From contig NZ_CP121682.1 of assembly GCF_029760955.1 (NCBI RefSeq), positions 1,364,001-1,428,000 on the forward strand: 64,000 bases of DNA, in the 5' to 3' direction. The translations under genes and the position numbers were made by a program. The notes under the pieces are model-generated. The model saw only the letters and a list, made by a program, of their open reading frames with translations, was not told the origin of the DNA and did not search any database. The stretch's first letter is position 1; every line of letters starts with the position of its first letter. Positions 24,116 through 32,491 of the stretch are shown here, one piece after another. The DNA comes from Streptomyces cathayae (GTDB lineage: Bacteria; Actinomycetota; Actinomycetes; Streptomycetales; Streptomycetaceae).

Positions 24116-24533
24116 GCGCGGGTGCCGGGGCGGCGGAGGCCGGGGGCAGGGTGGTGGTGACCGTCTGCTGGGCGAATCGGGTGGGTCGGGCCTGCGCGTG
24201 GAGCGGGGGCATGGTGTGCAGCAGGTCGTCCAGCGCGGCGCGGTAGCCGTCACGGGCGGACAGCGCTGCCTCCAGCCACTGCGTGTCCATCCGCAGATCA
24301 GCCGCGGACAGCTCGTCCATGTCGCGCTCGGGCGCCATCGCCTCGTGCACGCGGTCGCGAATCCGGGCGACCTGTTCCTCGGCCAAGGCAAGGAAGCTGC
24401 GCAGTTCCAGGGCCCGGGTGACGGCCGCGGAGGCGTCCGGGGCGGCGGCCTGCGCGTACAGGTCGGTGACCGGGACGCCGAAGACCTCGTGGAGTCGGGT
24501 GTCCTGGGTGCAGGGCTTGTCTCGGACGCTCAT
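24084..24533 (-). CDS. Helical hypothetical protein
   Basis: A 149-residue protein with helices around VTRALELRSFLALAEEQVAR and LRMDTQWLEAALSARDGYRA and a basic end. It has no signal peptide or catalytic motif. Its ATG overlaps the upstream stop by 4 bp (ATGA). Its order beside the 24530-24991 and 23657-24115 genes suggests three small proteins acting together, function unknown. Confidence 0.55.
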   Translation of the reverse strand: MSVRDKPCTQDTRLHEVFGVPVTDLYAQAAAPDASAAVTRALELRSFLALAEEQVARIRDRVHEAMAPERDMDELSAADLRMDTQWLEAALSARDGYRAALDDLLHTMPPLHAQARPTRFAQQTVTTTLPPASAAPAPAHVGAARSRRR

Positions 24534-24991
24534 CGCAGGGCTCCTTGGCCGGTGGCCGTCGCCGTCGCGGGCCGGGCCGGTGCGCTGGTGGGCACGGCCG
24601 GGCCCGGTCGCCGACTGCGGTTGAGGCGGGCCAGCCGGTCTGCGGCGGGACCCCGTTTGCCCGGTGCGTCAGGGTCGAGCAGCCACCGCACGACCATGGC
24701 ACGCCCGTCGCGGGTGGAGACGGCGGCGTTGACGCGGTGGGCGAGGTCCATGGTGGGGTCATCGACCTCGTTGGGCTGCTTTTCCAGAGCGCGTAGGAGG
24801 TCGTCCTCCGCGCGCTCCAGTACGGTCTGGGATTCGGTGAGCAGGCCGTGCCAGCGCACGATGTCGGTGGCCTGTCGGTTAGCGTCCGGGGCGGCTGTGA
24901 CGGCGGCCTTCAGCGTTCCGATGTACATGCCGAAGCGTTGCTCGATCTGCTCGGTGAGCACGCCCACGACATCGTCTGCATCGTCGGACAC
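24530..24991 (-). CDS. Helical hypothetical protein
   Basis: A 153-residue protein starting at GTG 24991, preceded by AAGGAAAG. Residues 1-90 form charged helices (VVGVLTEQIEQRFGMYIGTL; HGLLTESQTVLERAEDDLLR). The tail is basic and Ala/Pro-rich, ending overlapped with the next ATG. It is first in a trio of coupled small genes. Not recognised. Confidence 0.55.
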   Translation of the reverse strand: MSDDADDVVGVLTEQIEQRFGMYIGTLKAAVTAAPDANRQATDIVRWHGLLTESQTVLERAEDDLLRALEKQPNEVDDPTMDLAHRVNAAVSTRDGRAMVVRWLLDPDAPGKRGPAADRLARLNRSRRPGPAVPTSAPARPATATATGQGALR

Positions 24992-25048
24992 AGGGCTTTC
25001 CTTCCTGGGAGGCACACGGGATACAGGCAGGCGGAGTTCGAACCCCTG

Positions 25049-25396
25049 TCAACCGAGGCACATGCGGACGTCGCGGTAGACGTAGGGGCCGGAGCCCCAG
25101 CCCCTCGAGCCGGTGGTCGTGTCCGTGATGTGGTGCCGGTTCCCGCTGGTCTTGTGGACGGTGAAGCGGTGGTCGCGGTGGAGAATGCCGAGCCGGGTGG
25201 ACTTGACCGATGCCTTGGAGCGGATGTCGACGGCCTGCGTGCCACTGCCCCAGGGGTCGGGCCGGTCGCATGCCCGGGTGGTCGGCATCATGCTCGGCGC
25301 GGATGCCGGAGCTGCCGTGGCCGCCGTCGCGGACACGAGCGGCAGGGCGAGCGCGCCGAGCACTGCGGCGGACAGCGCTATTCGGGATGAGCGCAT
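25049..25396 (-). CDS. Secreted SH3-like small protein
   Basis: A 115-residue exported protein. Residues 1-29 are a signal peptide with basic start (MRSSR), hydrophobic core and a cleavage site near ATAAPA. The mature part carries a bacterial SH3-like fold (VDIRSKASVKSTRLGILHRD, then TDTTTGSRGWGSGPYVYRD) and two Cys that could pair. Such domains usually bind peptidoglycan or wall polymers. It may act at the cell surface in the conjugation context. Confidence 0.7.
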   Translation of the reverse strand: MRSSRIALSAAVLGALALPLVSATAATAAPASAPSMMPTTRACDRPDPWGSGTQAVDIRSKASVKSTRLGILHRDHRFTVHKTSGNRHHITDTTTGSRGWGSGPYVYRDVRMCLG

Positions 25397-25483
25397 GCGG
25401 AAGTAACCTTCGTACGGGAAAAGGGGAATGCAGAGAGGCGGACCGGGCGTTCGCCCTGTCGGCCGCTACTAGAGTCCATGGAT

Positions 25484-25506
25484 TCGCCGGTTTGGCTAAC
25501 CGGCGA
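25484..25506. terminator. Hairpin, copy 1 of a dispersed palindrome
   Basis: Arms TCGCCGGTT (25484-25492) and AACCGGCGA (25498-25506) with a 5-base loop, 39 bp beyond the stop of the gene at 25545. A nearly identical hairpin ends the gene at 41408. Confidence 0.6.
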
Positions 25507-25544
25507 TCGTCGTCTATATTTCCGGCCGCTTCACAAGATTGAGT

Positions 25545-26264
25545 TCAGCGGCTGCGGCCCGCAGGGCGTTGTGCGGGGACCGGAAGGGAATTGGCCGGCC
25601 TTTGGGCGGACCGAACCGGGGGCTGGACCGGCGGCAGAGGAGGAGCCTCGCCGCTGAGGGCGTCGTCGCACCACTGGAGGGCTTCTGCATAGGTGGCAAA
25701 GCCGCCCTCGCGCAGGGTGTGGGTCCAGGAGTCGGTGTCCACGTCCTCGTGGAGCACCCGAAACGGGGAAGGACTGTGCTCGTCCAGGGAGCGCAGGACG
25801 ACGACGGTTGCGGAGTTCTCGGGATCGTCGTCGGTGTAGCTGTGCAGGAGGGCGAAGTGGTCGCCGTCGCTCATGAGCCGCTGTTCCAGCGCACGGGTCG
25901 TCTCGTCCGCCGGGGTGGTTCCCGTGCCGGGCGCCAGGCTGATCTCCTTGGGCGGGCAGCCTCGGTGGATGAGCCAGGACTGTGCCATCGCCGGCAGGGG
26001 CAGTGTTGCGTGAGCGAAGCGGAACGTCTTCGTTGCAGGGTCGCGCTGCAGGTGCAGGGCGACGAGCTGCGGCTCCCCGGGGATGCCCCAGGTGACGGCA
26101 CCGTTGTGGAGGACGTGGTAGCTCGCGCCGTCGGGTGTGTGATGCTCGGCCAGCGGGGTGAGTTCGGTCTGCTCGATCTGGATCGCGCGCCAGAACGCTT
26201 CCTGAGTCTGCTCGTCGGCGGCTTCGAAGCCGTCCAGACGGAGGTCGAGTTCGGGTGGGTACAT
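25545..26264 (-). CDS. Hypothetical element-encoded protein
   Basis: A 239-residue soluble protein, not recognised. It is acidic and rich in beta-prone segments (EPQLVALHLQRDPATKTFRF near residues 65-84; SATVVVLRSLDEHSPSPFRV). One late helix with Trp and Cys (FATYAEALQWCDDAL) is followed by a Pro/Arg-rich tail. The ATG at 26264 has AAAGGG upstream. It lies between the RelE-like gene and a secreted SH3-like protein in the leftward operon. Confidence 0.55.
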   Translation of the reverse strand: MYPPELDLRLDGFEAADEQTQEAFWRAIQIEQTELTPLAEHHTPDGASYHVLHNGAVTWGIPGEPQLVALHLQRDPATKTFRFAHATLPLPAMAQSWLIHRGCPPKEISLAPGTGTTPADETTRALEQRLMSDGDHFALLHSYTDDDPENSATVVVLRSLDEHSPSPFRVLHEDVDTDSWTHTLREGGFATYAEALQWCDDALSGEAPPLPPVQPPVRSAQRPANSLPVPAQRPAGRSR

Positions 26265-26321
26265 AGGCCCTTTCGGTGAGCGGGGCTGAGGCTGTGGGGC
26301 TGCGCGGGGTACCTCTTCAGG

Positions 26322-26804
26322 TCAGCGGGCCTGGCGGTACGTGGGCACCTGAGCCGGACGGGGAAGGCCAGGCATCGCGGAGGGCAGCGGTCCGGGCTTC
26401 GGAATGGGCCCGCGGGTGGCGAGCTGCGGGGAACGGGAGCGGGCTGCGTGAGTCCGGGCGCTGAGCGGCCGGCGGGTCATCCCCAGGCGTTTGCCGACGG
26501 TGTCGTAGACGTCGTTGTCGGCCCGGGGCCGTACCGCGACGACGTGGATCTCCCGTCGGTGCGCGGACGTCTCGGGTGCCGGGCGGATGCCGTAGACGAC
26601 GCGCCACTCCTTGCGGGAGTCCACGAACAGCTTCCGGTAGCCCTCCAGGTCACCGGTCAGTCTCGTCCCGAAGCGCTCGGTGTTCACGACCTCCTGCAGG
26701 TAGACGAGGGTGAGGTCGCGGATGTCGCTGGGGGCCTGGACGAGGTCGGTCAGGGCGCGTGGGTCGAAGCTGAGCCCGAAGGCCGGCCGCTGCCCGGCGC
26801 TCAT
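26322..26804 (-). CDS. RelE/ParE-like protein with Pro-rich tail
   Basis: A 160-residue protein. The first 105 residues resemble the RelE/ParE toxin fold: YLQEVVNTERFGTRLTGDLE, YRKLFVDSRKEWRVVYGI, then EIHVVAVRPRADNDVYDTVG, matching the helix-hairpin and the last beta strands with a terminal basic helix. RelE-type toxins cut mRNA on the ribosome. A 55-residue basic, Pro-rich extension follows and is unusual. The start overlaps the DUF4913 gene by 4 bp (ATGA). No recognisable antitoxin lies beside it, so it may be inactive or partnered by the DUF4913 protein. Confidence 0.6.
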   Translation of the reverse strand: MSAGQRPAFGLSFDPRALTDLVQAPSDIRDLTLVYLQEVVNTERFGTRLTGDLEGYRKLFVDSRKEWRVVYGIRPAPETSAHRREIHVVAVRPRADNDVYDTVGKRLGMTRRPLSARTHAARSRSPQLATRGPIPKPGPLPSAMPGLPRPAQVPTYRQAR

Positions 26805-27445
26805 GACGTCGACTCGCCCGGCACGCTGGCATCCGACGCGTTCGCCTTCTCCGTGCGGGCCGAGGGCGGTGGGCCGGGCAGGAGGCGGTGCGCGGGCCGG
26901 TCCGGTGAGGTCATGCACGCCGACAGCGGACCGCCCGGCCCTCTGACGGCGACCATGGCGTGGGTGAGGAAGTCGCGGTGCCACACGAGCAGACCGCTCA
27001 GTCCGGCCTCGGGGTCCTTGTGCTGCTGGTAGGCGAGCCAGAGCGCGTGCAGCCAGGCCACGACGTCGCTGTGCTCCTGCCACTGCAGGCACCACGGGGC
27101 GGCCGTGGTGACCTCGGTCCCGTAGACGGGCAGCAGGAAGTCGTCCACCCAGTCCGACAGGGCGTCCAGTTCGTCCTCGTACTCCTCACCCTCCAGCTCC
27201 AGGATCGGCCGAGGCTCCGGCGGCGCCGCCAGTGGTCCGCCGAGGCCCGGCATGCCGAAGGCGGCGAACGGGGACGCGCCCGTGGGCGGTGCGGGGGCGG
27301 AGGCGAGGTGGTCGAGCTGCCGGGTCTGCTGGGCGGACTGCTCCATCAGTTTCCGGACGCTGGCCTCGATCTCTTCGAGGTGGGGATCGGGGATGCGCAC
27401 CGGCTCCAGCTCGCCCTCATCGGGCGGGTTTACGGGTTCAGACAT
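26801..27445 (-). CDS. DUF4913 domain protein
   Basis: A 214-residue protein. A Pro/Glu-rich helical N-terminus (PHLEEIEASVRKLMEQSAQQ near residues 21-40) is followed by a DUF4913 domain: LSDWVDDFLLPVYGTEV, WLHALWLAYQQHKDPEAG, LLVWHRDFLTHAMVAVRGP. DUF4913 is found almost only on actinobacterial plasmids and conjugative elements; its function is unknown. ATG 27445 is preceded by AAGGAGG. It is translationally coupled to the RelE-like gene. Confidence 0.8.
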   Translation of the reverse strand: MSEPVNPPDEGELEPVRIPDPHLEEIEASVRKLMEQSAQQTRQLDHLASAPAPPTGASPFAAFGMPGLGGPLAAPPEPRPILELEGEEYEDELDALSDWVDDFLLPVYGTEVTTAAPWCLQWQEHSDVVAWLHALWLAYQQHKDPEAGLSGLLVWHRDFLTHAMVAVRGPGGPLSACMTSPDRPAHRLLPGPPPSARTEKANASDASVPGESTS

Positions 27446-27529
27446 GACGGGGCGGGGCCTCCTTGCGCCGTGGCTGTCGGGGGAACGCGGCACCACTGAG
27501 CCGGCACCGGCTGGTGGGCTGCGGTGGTG

Positions 27530-28285
27530 TCAGGCGGTCAGGACGACGTCGTCCTGGGTCAGGGTCTGACGGACGGTCTCGGTCAGCCGGTCGGCTGCGA
27601 TACCGGCGTAGTGCTCGGTCTTCTCCACGCCGATGAAGTCGCGCCCCTCCATCAGGGCGGCGACACCCGTGGAGCCGGAGCCGGCGCAGAAGTCGAGCAC
27701 CGTGCCGCCTTCGGGACTGATCTTGACCAGTTCGCGCATCACCTCGACCGGCTTCTGCGTGATGTGCTGCCGCTTCGAGCCCGACGGTTGGGAGGCGGAG
27801 TACAGGCCGGGCAGGTAGACCGGGTTACGGGAGCCGTCGATCGGGCCCTTCGATGCCCAGACGATGAACTCGCAGTTCTGGGTGAAGCGGCCCTTCTGCG
27901 GCCTGGCCTGCGGCTTGTGCCAGGCCAGCACCCCGCGCCACAGCCATCCGGCGGCCTGGATCGCGTCCGTGGTGATGGGGAGTTGGCGCCAGTCGGTGAA
28001 CAACAGGGCGGTCCCGCCGGTCTTCGTCAGCCGGTGGGCTTCGGTCATGATCTGGGTCAGCCAGAATCCGTAGCTGCGCTGGTCCATGTTCTCGCCGGTG
28101 AAGTCCGGCAGGGTGTGCTGGGCGTCGGCGGAGGTGTACTTCTGCTTCGCCGAGCGGGACGTTCGCTCCTTGGCGGTCCTGCCGCCGGAGTTGTACGGCG
28201 GATCGGTGATCACGGAGTCGACGCAGTCGTCCGGCAGCGTGGACAGCACGCGCAGGGCGTCGCCCTGATGAAGGGAAAAAGGCAA
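27530..28285 (-). CDS. Beta-class N4/N6 DNA methyltransferase
   Basis: A 251-residue S-adenosylmethionine-dependent DNA methyltransferase. The catalytic DPPY motif is at residues 28-31 and the SAM-binding FCAGSGSTG follows near 193-201. This order (motif IV before motif I) defines the beta class, which makes N4-methylcytosine or N6-methyladenine. HITQKPVEVMRELVKISP is the typical region before the SAM site. The gene starts at a TTG and is first in the leftward block. No restriction gene accompanies it. An orphan enzyme on a mobile element most likely protects incoming DNA from host restriction. Confidence 0.9.
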   Translation of the reverse strand: MPFSLHQGDALRVLSTLPDDCVDSVITDPPYNSGGRTAKERTSRSAKQKYTSADAQHTLPDFTGENMDQRSYGFWLTQIMTEAHRLTKTGGTALLFTDWRQLPITTDAIQAAGWLWRGVLAWHKPQARPQKGRFTQNCEFIVWASKGPIDGSRNPVYLPGLYSASQPSGSKRQHITQKPVEVMRELVKISPEGGTVLDFCAGSGSTGVAALMEGRDFIGVEKTEHYAGIAADRLTETVRQTLTQDDVVLTA

Positions 28286-28743
28286 AGAGATACCCCGATT
28301 CGGGTTCGGACATAAGGGATTCGAGAGGGCACCCTTCGCTCAGGAGAATCCGGGCAGGCTGGAAATCGGGCATGCAGAAGCCCGGAAACCCGCGAACCGG
28401 AGAGCGAAGGAAGTCCCAAAACTGTAGGGGCGAATTGGCCGCTCACCAAGAAGTGCCCTGCCAAGGGTACGGATTCCGATCCCTCAGGACGACTTTTTGG
28501 TCAACCGCCGATCCGGGCCTACTGTTTTGGAACCGCCTAACCCACACCGCCGCTGGCGCCTTCCCACCACGCCTCGCGAAGGCACCCGCTTGCCCCGGCA
28601 CACGTAGCTACCCCGGCCCGCGAGCGAGCGGCAACTCGCCCGCAGGCCGGCGCCTCTCGATCGACCACCCCGGCCGCCGCGCCCCTTCCACTCGTCTCCA
28701 CGCGTACGCGGCACGCCGGGCATCATCTCCGAAGGAGACCTTC
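28286..28743. other. Divergent control region of the two long operons
   Basis: This gap separates the leftward block (to 15244) from the rightward conjugation block (to 54463) and must hold the promoters of both. The rightward promoter-like pair at 28497-28525 is the clearest signal. No operator palindrome was recognised. Confidence 0.6.
28497..28525 (+). promoter_or_regulatory. Candidate promoter of the conjugation operon
   Basis: TTGGTC (28497-28502) and TACTGT (28520-28525) are separated by exactly 17 bases, a good housekeeping-type promoter for Streptomyces. It is the only strong pair in the divergent region pointing rightward. Confidence 0.5.
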
Positions 28744-28806
28744 GTGACGTCTCGTTACCCGTCCCTGCCCGCGCCCTCCGCTGTGCAAGGGGGCCGGGCA
28801 GGTTGA
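28744..28806 (+). CDS. Possible 20-residue leader peptide of the conjugation operon
   Basis: A GTG at 28744 with GAAGGAG upstream opens a 20-codon frame (VTSRYPSLPAPSAVQGGRAG). Its TGA overlaps the TTG start of the NlpC/P60 gene at 28803. Such overlap would couple translation of the hydrolase to a short leader. The alternative is that the ribosome-binding site simply serves a decayed start. Confidence 0.35.
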   Translation: MTSRYPSLPAPSAVQGGRAG

Positions 28807-29918
28807 AGGCGCTCGCCGCCGGCATCGGCGTCGTCGTCCTCTCCCCCTTCCTCCTTGGCGGGGCGGCCATGATGATGGCCACGTCCAGCGAAGCCGCCGC
28901 ACAGAGCAGCGCGTCCCTTCAGTGCCTGCCCGACCTGGGCACCGACAAGGTCACCGAACAGGTCACCAAGATCCTCGACGGCGCGGACGCCTCCGACATC
29001 TCCATCAAGGGCCTGGACCTGCCCGGTGAGCAGATCCCGCACGCCCAGACCATCGTCGCCGCCGGGATCAGTCTCCACGTGCCCAAGCGCGGGCAGATCG
29101 TCGCTCTCGCCACCGCCATGCAGGAATCCCGGCTGCGCAACCTCGCCTACGGGGACCGCGACTCCCTCGGCCTGTTCCAGCAGCGGCCCAGCCAGGGCTG
29201 GGGCACGGCCGAGCAGATCCGCGATCCCGTCTACGCGTCCGAGAGGTTCTACAAGGCGCTTCTGCAGGTGAGCGGCTGGCAGCAGCTGACCGTGACACAG
29301 GCCGCCCAAGCCGTGCAGAAATCCGGCTACCCGGACGCCTACGCCCAGTGGGAGCCACTGGCGACCGCGCTGCAGAAGGCCATCGCCGCCACCTTCCCCG
29401 GCGCCGGTGACGATGCCGACCAGCAGGCCGACGACGCACCCTCGCTGTCCGACTGCACCACGGAAGACGGCTCGTCCTTCGGGAAGATCCCGGAAGGCGC
29501 CGTCCCGAAGGGTTACAAGATCCCCAAGGACGCCGACCCACGTGCCCGCAAGGCGATCGTCTGGGCGATGCATCAGCTCGGCACGATGTACCAGTGGGGC
29601 GGCACCTGTACCGCGCCGCACGGCCCAGACCCGATGGGCCGCTGCGACTGCAGCTCGCTGATGCAGCAGGCGTACGCCAAGGCCGGCATCCAGCTCACCC
29701 GTACCACGTACACGCAGGTCAACGAGGGCAAGGCGGTCTCCGTCAAGGCCGTGAAGCCCGGTGACCTGATCTTCAGCCGCGGCAGCGCCACTCGCCCCGA
29801 GCACGTCGGCATGTACCTGGGCGAAGGGCTCGTCATCGAAGCCCCGCGCACGGGCAGGCCCGTACGCATCACCCCGCTCAAGGACTGGAATGTCCTCGCC
29901 GTGCGCCGCGTCCTGTGA
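28803..29918 (+). CDS. Bifunctional wall hydrolase (lysozyme-like + NlpC/P60), VirB1-like
   Basis: A 371-residue exported enzyme. Residues 1-33 are a signal or anchor segment. Residues 95-135 (ALATAMQESRLRNLAYGDRD, SLGLFQQRPSQGWG) match the lysozyme-like region of actinobacterial conjugation hydrolases. The C-terminal third is an NlpC/P60 peptidase with catalytic Cys in GRCDCSSLMQQAY (near 281-283), His in PEHVGMYLG (near 333), and a third site near IEAP. It should open the peptidoglycan for the mating channel, the VirB1 role. The TTG start overlaps a short upstream frame. Confidence 0.85.
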   Translation: MKALAAGIGVVVLSPFLLGGAAMMMATSSEAAAQSSASLQCLPDLGTDKVTEQVTKILDGADASDISIKGLDLPGEQIPHAQTIVAAGISLHVPKRGQIVALATAMQESRLRNLAYGDRDSLGLFQQRPSQGWGTAEQIRDPVYASERFYKALLQVSGWQQLTVTQAAQAVQKSGYPDAYAQWEPLATALQKAIAATFPGAGDDADQQADDAPSLSDCTTEDGSSFGKIPEGAVPKGYKIPKDADPRARKAIVWAMHQLGTMYQWGGTCTAPHGPDPMGRCDCSSLMQQAYAKAGIQLTRTTYTQVNEGKAVSVKAVKPGDLIFSRGSATRPEHVGMYLGEGLVIEAPRTGRPVRITPLKDWNVLAVRRVL

Positions 29919-29999
29919 CGCCGACCTCCGCCCGGCCCACCCTTTCCGTTCCCCACGTCTACCCTCTGGCCTGCGTACGTAAGGAGCCTTGCCGCACCC

Positions 30000-30308
30000 A
30001 TGACATCTCTCGCCGACCGGCTCTATCTCGCCTTCGACCCCGGGATCACCCCCAAGGGCGGTGGCCTGCCGGGGCTCTCCGTCCTGAAGAGCGTCGTCAG
30101 CTCCATCAACATGTTCGGCATCATCGCCGTCGTCGGTGCCCTCGCCGTCAGCCTGGCGGTGTGGGCCTGGGGCCACCACACCGGTGGCCACCAGGCCGAG
30201 GCGAACGGCAAGAAGGGGGCGACCGTGGCCGCGGGTGCCGCCCTCGGCCTTGGCGCCGCGAACGGCATCGTCGCCTTCTTCTCGGCGTTGGGGTCGCAGG
30301 TCCAGTGA
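30000..30308 (+). CDS. Small DUF6112-like membrane protein, VirB2-like
   Basis: A 102-residue protein with two membrane helices (about residues 38-56 and 74-97) joined by a short His/Lys-rich loop. That is the shape of VirB2/TrbC-type pilin subunits. Homologous small proteins follow NlpC/P60 genes in actinobacterial conjugation clusters and are labelled DUF6112. The ATG at 30000 follows AAGGAG. The VirB2-like role is inferred from size and position. Confidence 0.7.
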   Translation: MTSLADRLYLAFDPGITPKGGGLPGLSVLKSVVSSINMFGIIAVVGALAVSLAVWAWGHHTGGHQAEANGKKGATVAAGAALGLGAANGIVAFFSALGSQVQ

Positions 30309-30994
30309 TGAGGAACCGATTCTCTCTGTCAGCCTACGGCGCCGGCTGGTCGGCGAACCGCCGCATCCTCGTGATCTCCGTGGTTCTGGCGTCGTTGCTG
30401 GCCCTGGCCGGCGTCACCGCCTACGTCACCGGCCGCCACGGGCAGCACGACGCGTCTGTCGGCCCGGCGCCGTCGACACCGCCAAGCTCGGCGCCGTCGA
30501 GCGCCGCTTCCACGCAACCAGGAGCCGAGGCGGGGTCGGTGCCTCGGCCTCCGCGGGTATCCGACCCCCTCGCCTTCGCTCGGGCCGCAGCCGAGATGCT
30601 GTGGTCCTACGACACCCGCGCCACCAGCCGCGAGCAGCAGCTTGCCGGTATGGAGGCGTGGATGACGAAGGAGAGCGAGTACGGCGACTGGTCCTCGGTC
30701 TCCGCGCAGATGCCCGACCCGACCCTGTGGTCGCGTATGGCCGACCAGAGGCAGCATGCCACTGCCGCCGTCGCCGAGGCCCACTATCCGGCCGCGTTCA
30801 AGCAGGCCCTGGCCGAAGACCCTTCTGCGATCACCGAGGCGTACATCTACGCCGTGACCGTCACCGGCAAGCAGACCATCGTCTGGGCCAAGGGCGGCGG
30901 CGGGGCGGAGGACCGGTCCATCACCCTCGCCGTGCAGTGCCGGCCTTCGGCCGACTGCTCGCTCGTCGCCATCGCCCCGACCGTCGCGCCCTGA
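30308..30994 (+). CDS. VirB8/TcpC-like bitopic membrane protein
   Basis: A 228-residue protein. A single membrane helix (about residues 21-42) is preceded by a short basic cytoplasmic end and followed by a Ser/Pro-rich linker and a 150-residue extracytoplasmic domain. Two Cys late in the protein (VQCRPSADCSL) may form a disulphide. Topology and place between pilin-like and VirB6-like genes suggest the VirB8/TcpC assembly factor, although no sequence motif proves it. The start overlaps the previous stop (TGATG). Confidence 0.6.
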   Translation: MRNRFSLSAYGAGWSANRRILVISVVLASLLALAGVTAYVTGRHGQHDASVGPAPSTPPSSAPSSAASTQPGAEAGSVPRPPRVSDPLAFARAAAEMLWSYDTRATSREQQLAGMEAWMTKESEYGDWSSVSAQMPDPTLWSRMADQRQHATAAVAEAHYPAAFKQALAEDPSAITEAYIYAVTVTGKQTIVWAKGGGGAEDRSITLAVQCRPSADCSLVAIAPTVAP

Positions 30995-31009
30995 CCGAAA
31001 GGAGTCCCC

Positions 31010-32410
31010 ATGGGGTTTTGTGATCTCCCCCTCGCGGACGTGGTCTGCACGGTCGGCGAAGCCGTGGATTTCGCCTCCGACCCGGGCAAGGCGATCGGCG
31101 ACTGGATGGCCAAGAGCGTCGGCGAACTCGCCGCCGCTGCCGCCGACCTCGCGTCCAAGGCCGTCGACAGCACGACCAGGGTCGATCTCAACGCGGGCTG
31201 GTTCCGCGACAATTACGAGACGATCCTGCCCATCGGCCTGGTGGTCCTCGTGGCCACCTTCTGCGCCCAGCTCGTGCGCGCCGCGATCCGCCGCGACGGG
31301 CAGGCCCTGACGCAGGCGTTCACCGGCACCGCCTCCGGCGTGTTCTTCGCGTTCGCCGCCATCGCCCTGACCACCGTCGCGATCGAAGTCGTCGACGCCC
31401 TGTCCGCCGGACTGTTCAGGGCCGCGAACATGGACATCGCCTCCGCGGTCCGTCGCATCGTGAAGGTCAATCAGATACCCGCGCTCGCCGGGCTCGGATG
31501 GCTTGTCGCCGTCTTCGCCGGCCTGGGAGCCGGCATCGGCGCCGTTCTCTACTGGTGCGTGATGATGGTCCGCAAGGTGGGCATCCTGGTCATGGTCACA
31601 CTGGCCGTGTTCGCCGGGGCCGGCGGCGGCTGGGAAGTCGCACGCCGCTGGCGCAAGGGCTGGATCGAGGCCACCGCCACCCTTGTCGTCTCCAAGCTGC
31701 TGATGACGATCATCTTCGTCCTCGGCGTCGCAGCCATGGGCAAGACCGAGGCCACAGACGGCCTGGCCGCACTCGCCGACGTCCTTGCGGGCATCGTGAT
31801 CATGATCCTGGTGCTGCTCTGCCCCTACGCGACCTTCAAGTTCGTGCACTGGGCAGCCGAAGGCTCCGACGGCGAGACCCTGCACCGCGCCGGTGGCGCC
31901 GGAGCGCAGCTCGCCAAGCAGCACGCCGAGCGCGTCGGGAGAAAGGCGGCCGCGATGGCGGCCACCGCAGGAACCGGCGGCGCGGCAGCCGGAGCGGGCG
32001 CGGGAGCCGGGGCCGCTCCTCAAGGGCCGGACTCGATCCCAGGGAGTGGCGGGTTTCCCGGCGACATCGCCCCCAGTCCGGGCAGCGGAGGCGCCGATCA
32101 GGAAAGCGGGCAGTCCGGCGGCTCGAGCGCCCCACCTGGCGGAGACGCCGTCAAGTCCGGCCTGGAAAGGGCCGTGCAGCCTGCGCCGACCAGCGTCACC
32201 GACGATACGAACGGCCAGGTTGGTGGCGACCCCGCCGGTGGCGGCTCAGGATCCGGCTCCGGTGCCACCTCCGGTCAGATCGGTGGCTGGATCTCCACTC
32301 CACCGTCCACCACGCCTCCGCCGCAGGGCGCCCCGCCGCCCTCTGGTTCCCAGGCGGCCGGTGCCGGCAGCGGCGCGGCATTCCCTCCGCCTCCCCCGAC
32401 CAGCCTCTGA
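31010..32410 (+). CDS. VirB6/TrbL-like channel protein
   Basis: A 466-residue polytopic membrane protein. After an amphipathic N-terminus there are about six helices between residues 70 and 285 (such as YETILPIGLVVLVATFCAQL and IVIMILVLLCPYATFKFVHW). A 180-residue Gly/Ala/Ser/Pro-rich cytoplasmic tail follows. This is the layout of VirB6/TrbL subunits forming the inner-membrane channel. ATG 31010 has AAAGGAG. The gene lies between the VirB8-like and SCO6880 genes as in other Streptomyces conjugation clusters. Confidence 0.75.
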   Translation: MGFCDLPLADVVCTVGEAVDFASDPGKAIGDWMAKSVGELAAAAADLASKAVDSTTRVDLNAGWFRDNYETILPIGLVVLVATFCAQLVRAAIRRDGQALTQAFTGTASGVFFAFAAIALTTVAIEVVDALSAGLFRAANMDIASAVRRIVKVNQIPALAGLGWLVAVFAGLGAGIGAVLYWCVMMVRKVGILVMVTLAVFAGAGGGWEVARRWRKGWIEATATLVVSKLLMTIIFVLGVAAMGKTEATDGLAALADVLAGIVIMILVLLCPYATFKFVHWAAEGSDGETLHRAGGAGAQLAKQHAERVGRKAAAMAATAGTGGAAAGAGAGAGAAPQGPDSIPGSGGFPGDIAPSPGSGGADQESGQSGGSSAPPGGDAVKSGLERAVQPAPTSVTDDTNGQVGGDPAGGGSGSGSGATSGQIGGWISTPPSTTPPPQGAPPPSGSQAAGAGSGAAFPPPPPTSL

Positions 32411-32491
32411 TCGCCCTGGCCATGCCCGGGGGCGGGACGGGTACTTCGCTCCCCGCCCCCGGACCCCGCCAGCGTCCCTTGGACCAACCCC

